DNA of 64,000 nt from Leisingera coralii. GTDB taxonomy: Bacteria > Pseudomonadota > Alphaproteobacteria > Rhodobacterales > Rhodobacteraceae. The translations under genes were made by a program, and so were the position numbers. Numbering within the stretch: position 1 is the first letter of the stretch; each line of letters starts with the position of its first letter. Positions 1 through 8,594 of this stretch are shown one piece after another. Location: positions 1-64,000 of the forward strand of contig NZ_JBHUPT010000002.1 in assembly GCF_049056525.1 (NCBI RefSeq), given 5' to 3'. Under the pieces are notes generated by a model that ran no database searches, was not told where the DNA came from, and saw nothing but the letters and a program-made list of their open reading frames with translations.

Positions 1-54
1 CTTTGCAAAAAGGCCGGCGACGGGCGGGAGTTCCCCTTCCGCGGCCGGGCGGCA

Positions 55-77
55 GGGTCCGGTATTCGGCCGGACCC
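55..77. other. GC-rich hairpin downstream of secA
   Basis: An 8-bp perfect inverted repeat, GGGTCCGG and CCGGACCC, encloses a 7-nt loop just past the secA stop codon. It sits where a secA terminator would be, but no T-run follows on either strand, so it may be an RNA 3'-end stabiliser or a Rho-assisted end. Bases 1-54 show no recognisable gene. Confidence 0.35.
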
Positions 78-98
78 CCGTGTCTTCAGATCATGCGG

Positions 99-2801
99 TC
101 AGGCGAGGCTGCCGTGGCAGTGCTTGAACTTCTTGCCGGAGCCGCAGGGGCATTTGTCATTGCGCGAGGGGTTGCCCCAGGTGGATGGATCATCCTCGAC
201 AAAACCCGGTGCAGGCTCCTCCGCGGGGGCAGCGGCAGGAGCGGTCTGCTGGGCCGCCATCTGCTGCATGGCGGCCTGGCGGGCTGCCATTTCCATCAGC
301 ATCTGCTGCTGCTCTTCCTCGGTCATCGGGCGCACCCGGCTCAGCTGCTGGGAGACTTCCTCCCGCAAGGAGTCGAGCATGCTTTCAAACAGCTGGAAGC
401 TCTCGTTCTTGTACTCGTTCAGCGGGTCGCGCTGCGCATAGCCGCGGAACCCGACAACCGAGCGCAAATGCTCCAGGGTCAGCAGGTGTTCACGCCACTT
501 CTTGTCGATGGTCTGCAGCAGCACCTGCTTTTCGATGTTGCGCATGTTTTCCGGGCCAAAGGCCTCGGCCTTTTCCGCCATCATCTTGTCCGAGGCGTCG
601 ACCAGCCGCTCCCGGATCTGCTCGTCATCGACGCCTTCCTCGGCAGCCCATTCCGCCACCGGAGCTTCGATTCCCAGCATTTCGCGCACCTGCTCCTGCA
701 GGCCCGCGGTGTCCCACTGGTCGGCATAGGTCTTGGGCGGCATGTGGGTGTCGAGCAGGTCGTCGATCACCTCGTGGCGCATGTCGTCGACGATCTCGGA
801 CAGGTCCTCGGCCGCCATGATCTCGCGGCGCTGGCTGAAGATCACCTTGCGCTGATCGTTCATCACGTCGTCGAACTTCAGCACGTTCTTGCGCATGTCG
901 AAGTTGCGGCCCTCGACCTTGGCCTGGGCGCGTTCCAGCGACTTGTTCACCCAGGGATGAATGATCGCCTCGCCTTCCTGCATGCCCAGCGACGACAGCA
1001 GCTTGTCCAGCCGCTCGGAGCCGAAGATCCGCATCAGGTCGTCTTCGAGGCTGAGGTAGAAGCGGGTGCGGCCCGGGTCGCCCTGACGGCCGGAGCGGCC
1101 GCGCAGCTGGTTGTCGATGCGGCGGCTTTCGTGGCGCTCGGAGGCCATCACGAACAGCCCTCCGGCATCCAGAACCTTCTGCTTTTCCTCGGCGTGCTTG
1201 GCTTCCTCAGCCGCGCGCAGCTCAGCCGGGTCGGCCTCGGGGTTTGCCGCCAGCGCCTCCAGCACCTTCATCTCGACGTTGCCGCCCAGCTGAATGTCGG
1301 TGCCGCGGCCGGCCATGTTGGTGGCGATGGTCACCGCGCCAAAGCGGCCGGCATCGGCAACGATCTGCGCTTCCTGCTCGTGGTGGCGGGCGTTCAGCAC
1401 GTTGTGTTCGATGCCTTCCTTCTCCAGCATCTGGCTCAGCAGCTCGGATTTCTCGATCGAGGTGGTGCCCAGGAGGACCGGCTGGCCCTTTTCATGCGCC
1501 TTCTTGGCTTCCCTGATCATCGCCTCGTATTTCTCGCGGGCGGTGCGGTAGACCTGATCGTCCTCGTCCACCCGTGCGATCGGGCGGTTGGTCGGCACTT
1601 CGACCACGCCCAGGCCATAGATCTCCTGGAATTCCTCAGCCTCGGTCATCGCGGTGCCGGTCATGCCCGACAGCTTGTCATAAAGGCGGAAGTAGTTCTG
1701 GAAGGTCACCGAAGCCAGGGTGGTGTTCTCCGGCTGGATCTGCACGTCTTCCTTGGCTTCGATGGCCTGGTGCAGCCCTTCGGACAGGCGGCGGCCCGGC
1801 ATCATCCGGCCGGTGAATTCGTCGATCAGCACCACCTGGCCATCGCGGACGATATAGTCCTTGTCCCGCTGGAACAGCTTGTGCGCGCGCAGAGCCTGGT
1901 TCACGTGGTGGACAACGGTGGTGCTTTCCGGATCGTAGAGCGAGGCCTCTTCTTCCAGCAGCCCATGCTCGCGCAGCGTCTGTTCCAGATACTCGTTGCC
2001 GTCCTCGGTGAAGGTCACACCGCGGGTTTTCTCGTCGATCTCATAGTGCTCCTCCGCCAGCAGCGGGATCACCTTGTCGATGGTTGCATAAAGCTCGGAA
2101 CGGTCCTCCGCCGGGCCGGAAATGATCAGCGGTGTGCGGGCCTCGTCGATCAGGATCGAGTCCACCTCGTCGACGATGGCAAAGTTGTGCTGCTTCTGGA
2201 ACACCTGGTCCAGCGACGGCTTCATGTTGTCGCGCAGGTAGTCAAAGCCCAGCTCGTTGTTGGTGGCATAGGTGACGTCACAGCCATAGGCGGCCATCTT
2301 CTCGGCGTCGGGCTGGCCGGACCAGATCACGCCGGTGGTCATGCCGAGCTGGGCAAACACCTTGCCCATCCATTCGCTGTCGCGCTTGGCCAGGTATTCG
2401 TTCACGGTGACCACATGCACGCCCTTGCCGGTCAGCGCGTTCAGATAGGCCGGGAAAGTGGCCACGAGGGTCTTGCCCTCGCCGGTCTTCATCTCGGAGA
2501 TGTTACCCTGATGCAGGAACACGCCGCCCATCAGCTGGGTGTCAAAGGCGCGAAGGCCCAGGGCCCGCTTGGCCGCTTCGCGCACGTTGGCAAAGGCCTC
2601 CGGCAGCAGCGCGTCCAGGCTTTCGCCGCCCAGGGCGCGCTTGCGCAGCTCTTCGGTCTTTTCGATCAGCCCGTCGTCGCTGAGCTTCGCGAACTCGTCC
2701 TCCAGCGCGTTGATCTGTGCAATCAGCGGCCGCGTCGCCTTGATCTTACGGTCGTTCGGCGTGCCGAAAACCTTTTTGGCGAGTGTTCCGAAACCCAGCA
2801 T
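99..2801 (-). CDS. secA: Preprotein translocase ATPase SecA
   Basis: This is the ATP-driven motor that pushes unfolded preproteins through the SecYEG channel of the inner membrane. The 900-residue length is normal for the family. Walker A is MKTGEGKT near residues 104-111; the DEAD-type IVDEVD motif and the helicase-like second nucleotide-binding fold follow. The last 20 residues carry the zinc-binding CPCGSGKKFKHCH motif used to bind SecB. The start is the ATG beginning MLGFGTLAKK, preceded by GGAGAAAAC; the reading frame stays open for 53 more codons upstream but those do not resemble SecA. The gene diverges from a periplasmic peptidyl-prolyl isomerase, a protein that itself depends on Sec export. 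Confidence 0.98.
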   Translation of the reverse strand: MLGFGTLAKKVFGTPNDRKIKATRPLIAQINALEDEFAKLSDDGLIEKTEELRKRALGGESLDALLPEAFANVREAAKRALGLRAFDTQLMGGVFLHQGNISEMKTGEGKTLVATFPAYLNALTGKGVHVVTVNEYLAKRDSEWMGKVFAQLGMTTGVIWSGQPDAEKMAAYGCDVTYATNNELGFDYLRDNMKPSLDQVFQKQHNFAIVDEVDSILIDEARTPLIISGPAEDRSELYATIDKVIPLLAEEHYEIDEKTRGVTFTEDGNEYLEQTLREHGLLEEEASLYDPESTTVVHHVNQALRAHKLFQRDKDYIVRDGQVVLIDEFTGRMMPGRRLSEGLHQAIEAKEDVQIQPENTTLASVTFQNYFRLYDKLSGMTGTAMTEAEEFQEIYGLGVVEVPTNRPIARVDEDDQVYRTAREKYEAMIREAKKAHEKGQPVLLGTTSIEKSELLSQMLEKEGIEHNVLNARHHEQEAQIVADAGRFGAVTIATNMAGRGTDIQLGGNVEMKVLEALAANPEADPAELRAAEEAKHAEEKQKVLDAGGLFVMASERHESRRIDNQLRGRSGRQGDPGRTRFYLSLEDDLMRIFGSERLDKLLSSLGMQEGEAIIHPWVNKSLERAQAKVEGRNFDMRKNVLKFDDVMNDQRKVIFSQRREIMAAEDLSEIVDDMRHEVIDDLLDTHMPPKTYADQWDTAGLQEQVREMLGIEAPVAEWAAEEGVDDEQIRERLVDASDKMMAEKAEAFGPENMRNIEKQVLLQTIDKKWREHLLTLEHLRSVVGFRGYAQRDPLNEYKNESFQLFESMLDSLREEVSQQLSRVRPMTEEEQQQMLMEMAARQAAMQQMAAQQTAPAAAPAEEPAPGFVEDDPSTWGNPSRNDKCPCGSGKKFKHCHGSLA

Positions 2802-2909
2802 GTTTTCTCCAGCGATCCTATCTCCGGCCTTTGCATCGGGCAGGCTTGCCCGCCGTGTCCGCAACCCATAAACAAGGTGGAAAGACGGTCCTGCCAATGG
2901 CCTCAAAGC

Positions 2910-2938
2910 GATGTAAGCGGCAGGGTTTAGAGTGTCAA
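2910..2938 (-). promoter_or_regulatory. Putative sigma-70 promoter of secA
   Basis: Read on the minus strand there is a perfect -35 TTGACA, a 17-bp spacer and a weak -10 TACATC, placing the start site about 100 nt before the secA ATG. The -35 is convincing; the -10 matches only half of the consensus. Confidence 0.45.
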
Positions 2939-2977
2939 CGGCACGCCCCCCAGCGGCCAAGGAATAGGAAGGTTTCT

Positions 2978-3829
2978 ATGCGTAAAGGTCTCACTTTTCT
3001 GTGCGGTATGGCAGTGGCGGCCTGCGCAGCGCTTCCGCTGGCGGCCGTGGCGGCGCCGCATGCCAACACGGTGGTTGCCTCGGTCAATGGCGAGGAGATC
3101 ACCATCGGCCACATGATCATGGCGCGCGAAAACCTGCCGGCGCAGTACAAGCAGATCCCCGATGAAGTGCTGTACAATGCGATCCTCGATCAGCTGGTGC
3201 AGCAGACCGCGCTGAAACAGCAGCTGCACGGCGAGGTGCCGCGCTATGTGGCGCTGTCGGTCGAAAACGAAGAGCGTGCGATGCTGGCGGCCAATGTGCT
3301 CCAGACGGTGATGGACAACGCCAGCGGCGAAGAGGCGCTGCGCGCGGCCTATGATGAGAAATACTCCTCCGGCGATGGCGGCGACGAGTTCCACGCGGCC
3401 CACATCCTGGTCGAGAACGAAGCGGACGCGCTGGATATCATCAAGGAGCTGGATGCCGGCGCCGATTTTGCCACCCTCGCCAAGGAGCGGTCCACTGGCC
3501 CCTCCGGCCCCAGCGGCGGCGATCTGGGCTGGTTCACCACCGGCCGGATGGTGCCGGAATTCGAAAATGCGGTGCTGGAGCTGCGCTCCGGCGAGGTCTC
3601 CGGCCCTGTGCAGACCCAGTTCGGCTGGCACGTGATCCTGCTGCATGAGCGCCGCAAGACCGAGGCCCCCGAATTCGAAGAGGTGCGGGCGCAGATTGCC
3701 GACGAGCTGCGCCAGAAGGCGGTCGAAGAGCGCGTGAACGAGCTGACCGCAGCGTCCGAAATCGAACGCCCCGAAATCGAGGATCTGGATCCGGCGATCC
3801 TCAAAGACCTCAGCCTGGTAAGGAACTGA
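2978..3829 (+). CDS. Periplasmic parvulin-type peptidyl-prolyl cis-trans isomerase
   Basis: A 283-residue exported chaperone that catalyses proline cis/trans isomerisation in secreted and outer-membrane proteins. Residues 1-27 form a Sec signal peptide ending AAVAA. A SurA/PrsA-like N-terminal region follows, with the parvulin (rotamase) domain at about 135-228, recognisable from AAHILVENE, the GDLGWF segment and FGWHVILLHERR. The start is the ATG following GGAATAGGAAGG. Its stop codon lies 2 nt before argJ, so the two are probably co-transcribed. It could be called a PrsA/SurA-like foldase; the exact orthologue is not assignable from sequence alone. Confidence 0.9.
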   Translation: MRKGLTFLCGMAVAACAALPLAAVAAPHANTVVASVNGEEITIGHMIMARENLPAQYKQIPDEVLYNAILDQLVQQTALKQQLHGEVPRYVALSVENEERAMLAANVLQTVMDNASGEEALRAAYDEKYSSGDGGDEFHAAHILVENEADALDIIKELDAGADFATLAKERSTGPSGPSGGDLGWFTTGRMVPEFENAVLELRSGEVSGPVQTQFGWHVILLHERRKTEAPEFEEVRAQIADELRQKAVEERVNELTAASEIERPEIEDLDPAILKDLSLVRN

Positions 3830-3831
3830 TC

Positions 3832-5058
3832 ATGGCGAAATCCCTGCCCGTCTCGCCGCTGGCACCCGCCAGCTTTCCCGATCTCCCGGTCATCAATGGG
3901 GTGCGCTTTGCCTCTGCCGCTGCCGGGGTGAAATACCAGGGCCGCACCGACGTGATGCTGGCGGTGATGGATCCGGGCACCTCGGTTGCCGGGGTGTTCA
4001 CCCGCTCCAAGACCCGCTCTGCCCCGGTGCTGGACTGCCAGGCCAAGCTGGGCGGCGCGGCGGATGCCGGTGCGGCCATCCTGGTGAACTCGGGCAATTC
4101 CAACGCCTTTACCGGCCATTACGGGCAAACCTCGGTGGCGGAGATCACCACTGCGGTTGCTGCGGCCGCAGGCGTCCCGGCGGAGCGTGTATTCACCGCT
4201 TCGACCGGTGTGATCGGCGAACCGCTGCCGCATGACCGTATTGTCGCCAAGATCGGCGAGCTGAACGATGCGCTGGACGAGACCACGCTGGAAGGCGCCG
4301 CCAGGGCGATCATGACCACCGACACCTTTGCCAAGGGTGCAAGCGCCACGGTCGGGATCGAAGGAAAGACCATCAAGATCGCCGGCATTGCCAAAGGCTC
4401 CGGCATGATCGCACCGGACATGGCGACGATGCTGGTCTATATCTTCACCGATGCGAAGGTGGAGCAGGCTGCCCTGCAGGCGCAGCTGGCGGAGATCTGC
4501 AACCGGACCTTCAACTGCATCACCGTGGACAGCGACACTTCGACCTCCGACAGCCTGATGCTGTGTGCGACCGGCGCCTCGGGCGTGGATGCCACCGGAA
4601 ACCCGGAATTTGCGGCTGGGCTGGAGCGGGTCATGCTGGACCTGTCGCACCAGGTGGTGCGCGACGGTGAGGGTGCCACCAAGTTCGTGGAAATCCAGGT
4701 CACCGGTGCAGCTTCGGACGCGGATGCCAAGGTGCATGGCCTGGCGATTGCCAACTCGCCGCTGGTGAAGACCGCCATTGCCGGCGAGGATCCGAACTGG
4801 GGCCGTGTGGTGATGGCGATCGGCAAGTCCGGGGCCGCAGCGGACCGCGACCTGCTGTCGATCTCCTTTGGCGATGTGCTGGTGGCGGAAAAGGGCTGGG
4901 TCTCGCCGGACTACAAGGAAGAGCTGGGCGCGGCGGAGATGAAGAAGCAGGAGATCACCATCAAGGTGGATCTGGGTCTTGGCAGCGGTAAGGCCACCGT
5001 CTGGACCTGCGACCTGACCCACCAGTACATCTCGATCAACGCGGACTACCGGTCATGA
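3832..5058 (+). CDS. argJ: Bifunctional glutamate N-acetyltransferase / ornithine acetyltransferase ArgJ
   Basis: This cytoplasmic enzyme of arginine synthesis transfers acetyl from N-acetylornithine to glutamate (cyclic pathway) and may also use acetyl-CoA. The family self-cleaves before a threonine nucleophile; here the motif GMIAPDMATML puts the cut between Ala198 and Thr199, giving alpha and beta chains. The 408-residue length is typical. The stop codon overlaps the mutT start as ATGA, indicating translational coupling. Together with argG further right it supplies arginine synthesis, but the two genes are 33 kb apart. Confidence 0.97.
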   Translation: MAKSLPVSPLAPASFPDLPVINGVRFASAAAGVKYQGRTDVMLAVMDPGTSVAGVFTRSKTRSAPVLDCQAKLGGAADAGAAILVNSGNSNAFTGHYGQTSVAEITTAVAAAAGVPAERVFTASTGVIGEPLPHDRIVAKIGELNDALDETTLEGAARAIMTTDTFAKGASATVGIEGKTIKIAGIAKGSGMIAPDMATMLVYIFTDAKVEQAALQAQLAEICNRTFNCITVDSDTSTSDSLMLCATGASGVDATGNPEFAAGLERVMLDLSHQVVRDGEGATKFVEIQVTGAASDADAKVHGLAIANSPLVKTAIAGEDPNWGRVVMAIGKSGAAADRDLLSISFGDVLVAEKGWVSPDYKEELGAAEMKKQEITIKVDLGLGSGKATVWTCDLTHQYISINADYRS

Positions 5059-5453
5059 AAACTGTTCTGGTATCCGCGGTTGCGCTCATCGACGTCGATG
5101 GGCGGGTGCTGCTGGCGCAGCGGCCCGAGGGCAAGTCGATGGCGGGCCTGTGGGAGTTTCCCGGCGGCAAGATCGAGCCGGGGGAAATCCCCGAGGCGGC
5201 GCTGATCCGCGAGCTGCACGAGGAGCTGGGGATCGACACCTGGGCCTCCTGCCTGGCGCCGCTGACCTTTGCCAGCCATTCCTACGAGGACTTCCACCTG
5301 CTGATGCCGCTGTTTGCCTGCCGCAAGTGGGAGGGCATCCCGCAGGCCAAGGAAGGCCAGACCCTGAAATGGGTGCGGCCGCAGGACCTGCGCGACTATC
5401 CCATGCCGCCGGCCGATATTCCGCTGATCCCGATCCTGCGCGACTGGCTGTAA
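5055..5453 (+). CDS. mutT: 8-oxo-dGTP diphosphatase MutT (Nudix)
   Basis: A 132-residue Nudix hydrolase that removes 8-oxo-dGTP from the nucleotide pool. The Nudix box GX5EX7REUXEEXGU is complete from Gly38 to Ile60 (Glu44, Arg52-Glu53, Glu56-Glu57). The preceding GLWEFPGG is the MutT-specific lead-in, which separates it from the two other Nudix proteins in the window. It starts four bases inside argJ, so expression probably follows that gene. The argJ-mutT pairing is familiar in alphaproteobacteria. Confidence 0.93.
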   Translation: MKTVLVSAVALIDVDGRVLLAQRPEGKSMAGLWEFPGGKIEPGEIPEAALIRELHEELGIDTWASCLAPLTFASHSYEDFHLLMPLFACRKWEGIPQAKEGQTLKWVRPQDLRDYPMPPADIPLIPILRDWL

Positions 5454-5462
5454 CCCGCGCGG

Positions 5463-5480
5463 CCCCCGGCGCGCCGGGGG
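5463..5480 (+). terminator. Perfect 18-bp GC palindrome after mutT
   Basis: CCCCCGGCG-CGCCGGGGG lies 9 nt past the mutT stop. It can form a stable stem and probably marks the end of the argJ-mutT transcript, but there is no T-tract, so it is not a classic intrinsic terminator. Confidence 0.35.
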
Positions 5481-5551
5481 AACGCCCATCCCGACAGGAT
5501 TTCTGGAGCTTTACCGGGCGTTTAACTGCTGCGGCCCGAATGGGTAACGCT

Positions 5552-5580
5552 TTGTTAATTAATCTGATCAAGCATAAGTA
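5552..5580 (+). promoter_or_regulatory. Possible promoter of the 44-codon micro-gene
   Basis: TTGTTA, a 17-bp AT-rich spacer and TAAGTA lie about 50 nt before the micro-gene start. The -10 is weak; the support is position and local AT-richness in otherwise GC-rich DNA. Confidence 0.3.
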
Positions 5581-5627
5581 TACGGAGCAAGCCACTACCC
5601 AGAATTGCAAATAAGCAGGAATAGACC

Positions 5628-5762
5628 ATGCTTAGAACAATCGCAGTGGGCAAGTTTTCCCTGGTTCAAGGCAGTTTCATACGGGCACTCCCGGACGGGA
5701 GAATCGCGGTGCGGGTTGGCACGAAAACCTATCAAGGCCAGCCTGTGGCACCGCTCGCCTGA
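5628..5762 (+). CDS. 44-residue basic micro-protein, unknown function
   Basis: An ATG-TGA frame encodes 44 residues beginning MLRTIAVGKFSLVQGSF and including GRIAVRVGTKTYQGQPV. It is preceded by AGCAGGAAT at good spacing and followed 24 nt later by a strong intrinsic terminator, so it looks like a complete monocistronic unit. The sequence alternates hydrophobic and polar residues, suggesting a small beta-sheet fold; it has no signal peptide or membrane segment and no cysteine. I do not recognise a characterised family, though similar short frames ending in 'G.I.VRVG...F.G.PV' occur, as far as I recall, in related bacteria. The shape of the locus makes it more likely than not to be real. Confidence 0.55.
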   Translation: MLRTIAVGKFSLVQGSFIRALPDGRIAVRVGTKTYQGQPVAPLA

Positions 5763-5786
5763 GCCGCCACTCACGCAGTCAGGCGT

Positions 5787-5815
5787 AAAAGGGCAGCTGC
5801 ACCAGCTGCCCTTTT
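5787..5815 (+). terminator. Intrinsic terminator of the micro-gene
   Basis: Perfect 12-bp arms AAAAGGGCAGCT and AGCTGCCCTTTT with a 5-nt loop GCACC. The arms end in T4, and the symmetry would let it work on both strands. Confidence 0.8.
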
Positions 5816-6056
5816 CCAGTTGCATCTGCAGCAACCGAGATCCTGCTCGGAAAGAAACTGTCAGGATAGACAGCCTGTCCTTTTGAGCCGGGAAACCGCC
5901 CTTTCGGCAGCTGTCATTTTCAGGCTGGCCCGGGCACAGTGACGGTGCAGCAGCGAAGGGCCTGGCCTGATGAGCGGCGTATGGCTCCGCTCCCCAGACG
6001 CTTCGTCAGCTGCTGCACGAATTTCCCGGCGCTGGCCTTGCCGTCAGGCGAAAATG
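5816..6056. other. Gene-free spacer between two terminators
   Basis: Between the micro-gene terminator and the infB terminator I see no start/ribosome-site combination, no tRNA-like fold and no repeat. It looks like a plain intergenic spacer between converging transcripts. Confidence 0.5.
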
Positions 6057-6058
6057 AA

Positions 6059-6088
6059 AAAGGCCCTGGCATCTGCGCCAGGGCCTTT
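6059..6088 (-). terminator. Intrinsic terminator of the rimP-infB operon
   Basis: AAAGGCCCTGGC and GCCAGGGCCTTT are 12-bp perfect arms around a 6-nt loop. On the minus strand they are followed by a T-rich tail (TTTTTCATTTT). It lies 23 nt past the infB stop. Confidence 0.85.
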
Positions 6089-6111
6089 CTTATTGTCGGA
6101 TCGCGACCTGA

Positions 6112-8586
6112 TCAGTCGAGGGTGCGGGTTACTTCCTCGCGCTCGAAGATCTCGATCACGTCGTTCGGGCGGATATCGTCGTAGTTCTCGAACGCCATAC
6201 CGCATTCCTGGCCGGACTGGACCTCGGAGACTTCGTCCTTGAAGCGCTTCAGGGTCTTCAGCGTGCCTTCGTGGATCACCACGTTGTCGCGCAGCAGGCG
6301 CACGCCGGCCGAGCGGCGGGCAACGCCTTCGGTAACCAGACAGCCGGCTACCTTGCCAACGCCGGTGACCTTGAAGACTTCCTTGATCTGCGCGTAGCCG
6401 ATGAAGTTTTCGCGGATCTCCGCCGACAGCAGGCCGGAGGCCGCCGCCTTCACGTCATCCACCAGGTCATAAATCACCGAGTAGTAGCGGATCTCCACGC
6501 CCTTCTGGTTGGCGGTGTTGCGGGCCGAGGCATTGGCACGGACGTTGAAGCCCATGATCGGCGCACCGGACGCTTCCGCAAGGCCGACATCGGTCTCGGT
6601 GATCGCACCGACGCCCGAGTGCAGCACGCGCACGCGCACTTCCTCGTTGCCGATCTTTTCCATCGCCTGAACGATGGCCTCGGCAGAGCCCTGCACGTCG
6701 GCCTTGACCAGGATCGGCAGCTCGGAGACGTTTTCGTCTTCCTTGGCCTTGGCCATCAGCTGTTCCAGCGTGGTCGCGGCACCGGCTGCGGCGCGCTTGT
6801 CCTTGGCCGCCTGCTCGCGGTACTCGGCGATTTCGCGCGCCTGGGCTTCGGTTTCGGTGACGTTCAGAACGTCGCCCGCTTCCGGGGTGCCATTCAGGCC
6901 CAGCACTTCGACCGGAACCGACGGACCGGCTTCCTCAACCCGCTCGCCCTTGTCGTTGATCAGCGCACGGACCTTGCCGTACTGCTCACCCACAACAAAG
7001 ATGTCGCCTTGGCGCAGGGTGCCGTTCTGAACCAGCACGGTGGCCACGGGGCCGCGGCCCACGTCCAGCTGCGCCTCGATCACGGCGCCCTGTGCGGCGC
7101 GGTCGGGGTTCGCTTTCAGTTCCAGGATTTCCGCTTGCAGCGCAATGGCTTCCAGCAGATCGTCCAGGCCCTGGCCGGTGACGGCGGAGACTTCCACATC
7201 CTGCACTTCGCCGGACATCTGTTCCACGATCACTTCATGCTGCAGCAGCTCAGCGCGCACCTTGTTCGGGTCAGCGGCCGGTTTGTCGATCTTGTTGATG
7301 GCAACAATCATCGGCACGCCTGCAGCCTTGGCGTGGTTGATGGCTTCGACGGTCTGCGGCATGACGGAGTCATCCGCAGCGACAACCAGAACCACGATGT
7401 CGGTCACCTGTGCGCCGCGCGAGCGCATCGAGGTGAAGGCCGCGTGACCCGGGGTGTCCAGGAAGCTCAGCACGGTGCCGCCTTCGGTGGTCACCTGGTA
7501 GGCGCCGATGTGCTGGGTGATGCCACCGGCTTCGCCTGCCACAACGCGGGCGTCGCGGATTGCGTCCAGCAGCGAGGTCTTGCCGTGGTCGACGTGGCCC
7601 ATGATGGTGATGACCGGCGGACGCGGCTTCAGGTCCTCTTCCTTGTCCTCGACCTCCTTGATCACGTCCTCGACGTCAGCATCGGAAACGCGGGTCACCT
7701 TGTGGCCGAATTCCTCGATGATCAGTTCGGCGGTATCGGCGTCGATCGACTGGTTCTGGGTGACCATCATGCCCATCTGCATGAGCGATTTCACCACATC
7801 GGCAACGCGTTCGGCCATGCGGTTGGCCAGCTCGGACACCACGATGGTTTCCGGCAGCTGCACGTCGCGCACAACCTTTTCCCGCTCGACCGAGCCGCCC
7901 ATGGCCTTCTGACGCGCACGCTCCTGCTTGCGCTTCATCGCTGCCATCGAGCGCTGGCGGTTGCCTTCGCCGCCGGTCGCCTGGCCAAGCGTCAGTTTGC
8001 CGGAGCGGCGGTTGTCTTCACGGCCCTTGCCGCGGGACGGGCGCTGTTCGCGCTCGCGCTCAGCCTTGCGCGGAGTCGCAGCCGGAGCCGGCTTGCTCGG
8101 CGCCGGACGCTCTGCCTTGGGAGCAGGCGCGGGGGCAGCGGCGGCCCGTTTGGCTGCCTCTTCTTCCTCGACGCGCTTGCGCTCCTCCTCTTCGGCTTTC
8201 TGGCGGGCGCGCTCTTCGGCTTCGCGCTGCTCGCGCTCTTTGGCTTCCGCTTCGGCGCGGCGGCGCTCACGCTCTTCGGCGCGGGCCTTTTCCTCGGCTT
8301 CACGCTGCGCGGCTTCTTCCGCCTCGCGGGCCTTGGCGGCCTGCAGAGCCTTCAGGCGGCGCTCCATTTCCGCGTCGCTGATGCCGGCGGGCCGGCGGGA
8401 TCCGGACGCTGCCGGTGCAGCACCGCTGCCGCTTTTGGCCGCACCCGGCTTGGGAACCACAACGCGTTTGCGCTTGGTTTCCACTACGACATTCTTGGTC
8501 CGTCCATGGCTGAAACTCTGTTTCACGTTCCCCGGACGGGAACTCCCACGCAGACCCAGTGTCTTTTTGCCGTCACTATCGCTCAT
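6112..8586 (-). CDS. infB: Translation initiation factor IF-2
   Basis: The GTPase that places initiator tRNA on the 30S subunit and promotes 50S joining. Residues 70-150 are an extremely charged Glu/Arg/Ala stretch, then an Ala/Pro-rich linker. An IF2_N segment spans about 240-300. The G domain begins with G1 GHVDHGKT at 330-337, followed by the DTPGHAAF and NKID motifs, and two beta-barrels with the fMet-tRNA-binding C2 domain complete the protein. The 824-residue length is normal for alphaproteobacteria. It is the last gene of the leftward rimP-nusA-ylxR-infB operon, 8 nt after ylxR. Confidence 0.98.
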   Translation of the reverse strand: MSDSDGKKTLGLRGSSRPGNVKQSFSHGRTKNVVVETKRKRVVVPKPGAAKSGSGAAPAASGSRRPAGISDAEMERRLKALQAAKAREAEEAAQREAEEKARAEERERRRAEAEAKEREQREAEERARQKAEEEERKRVEEEEAAKRAAAAPAPAPKAERPAPSKPAPAATPRKAEREREQRPSRGKGREDNRRSGKLTLGQATGGEGNRQRSMAAMKRKQERARQKAMGGSVEREKVVRDVQLPETIVVSELANRMAERVADVVKSLMQMGMMVTQNQSIDADTAELIIEEFGHKVTRVSDADVEDVIKEVEDKEEDLKPRPPVITIMGHVDHGKTSLLDAIRDARVVAGEAGGITQHIGAYQVTTEGGTVLSFLDTPGHAAFTSMRSRGAQVTDIVVLVVAADDSVMPQTVEAINHAKAAGVPMIVAINKIDKPAADPNKVRAELLQHEVIVEQMSGEVQDVEVSAVTGQGLDDLLEAIALQAEILELKANPDRAAQGAVIEAQLDVGRGPVATVLVQNGTLRQGDIFVVGEQYGKVRALINDKGERVEEAGPSVPVEVLGLNGTPEAGDVLNVTETEAQAREIAEYREQAAKDKRAAAGAATTLEQLMAKAKEDENVSELPILVKADVQGSAEAIVQAMEKIGNEEVRVRVLHSGVGAITETDVGLAEASGAPIMGFNVRANASARNTANQKGVEIRYYSVIYDLVDDVKAAASGLLSAEIRENFIGYAQIKEVFKVTGVGKVAGCLVTEGVARRSAGVRLLRDNVVIHEGTLKTLKRFKDEVSEVQSGQECGMAFENYDDIRPNDVIEIFEREEVTRTLD

Positions 8587-8594
8587 AAAGCTAC

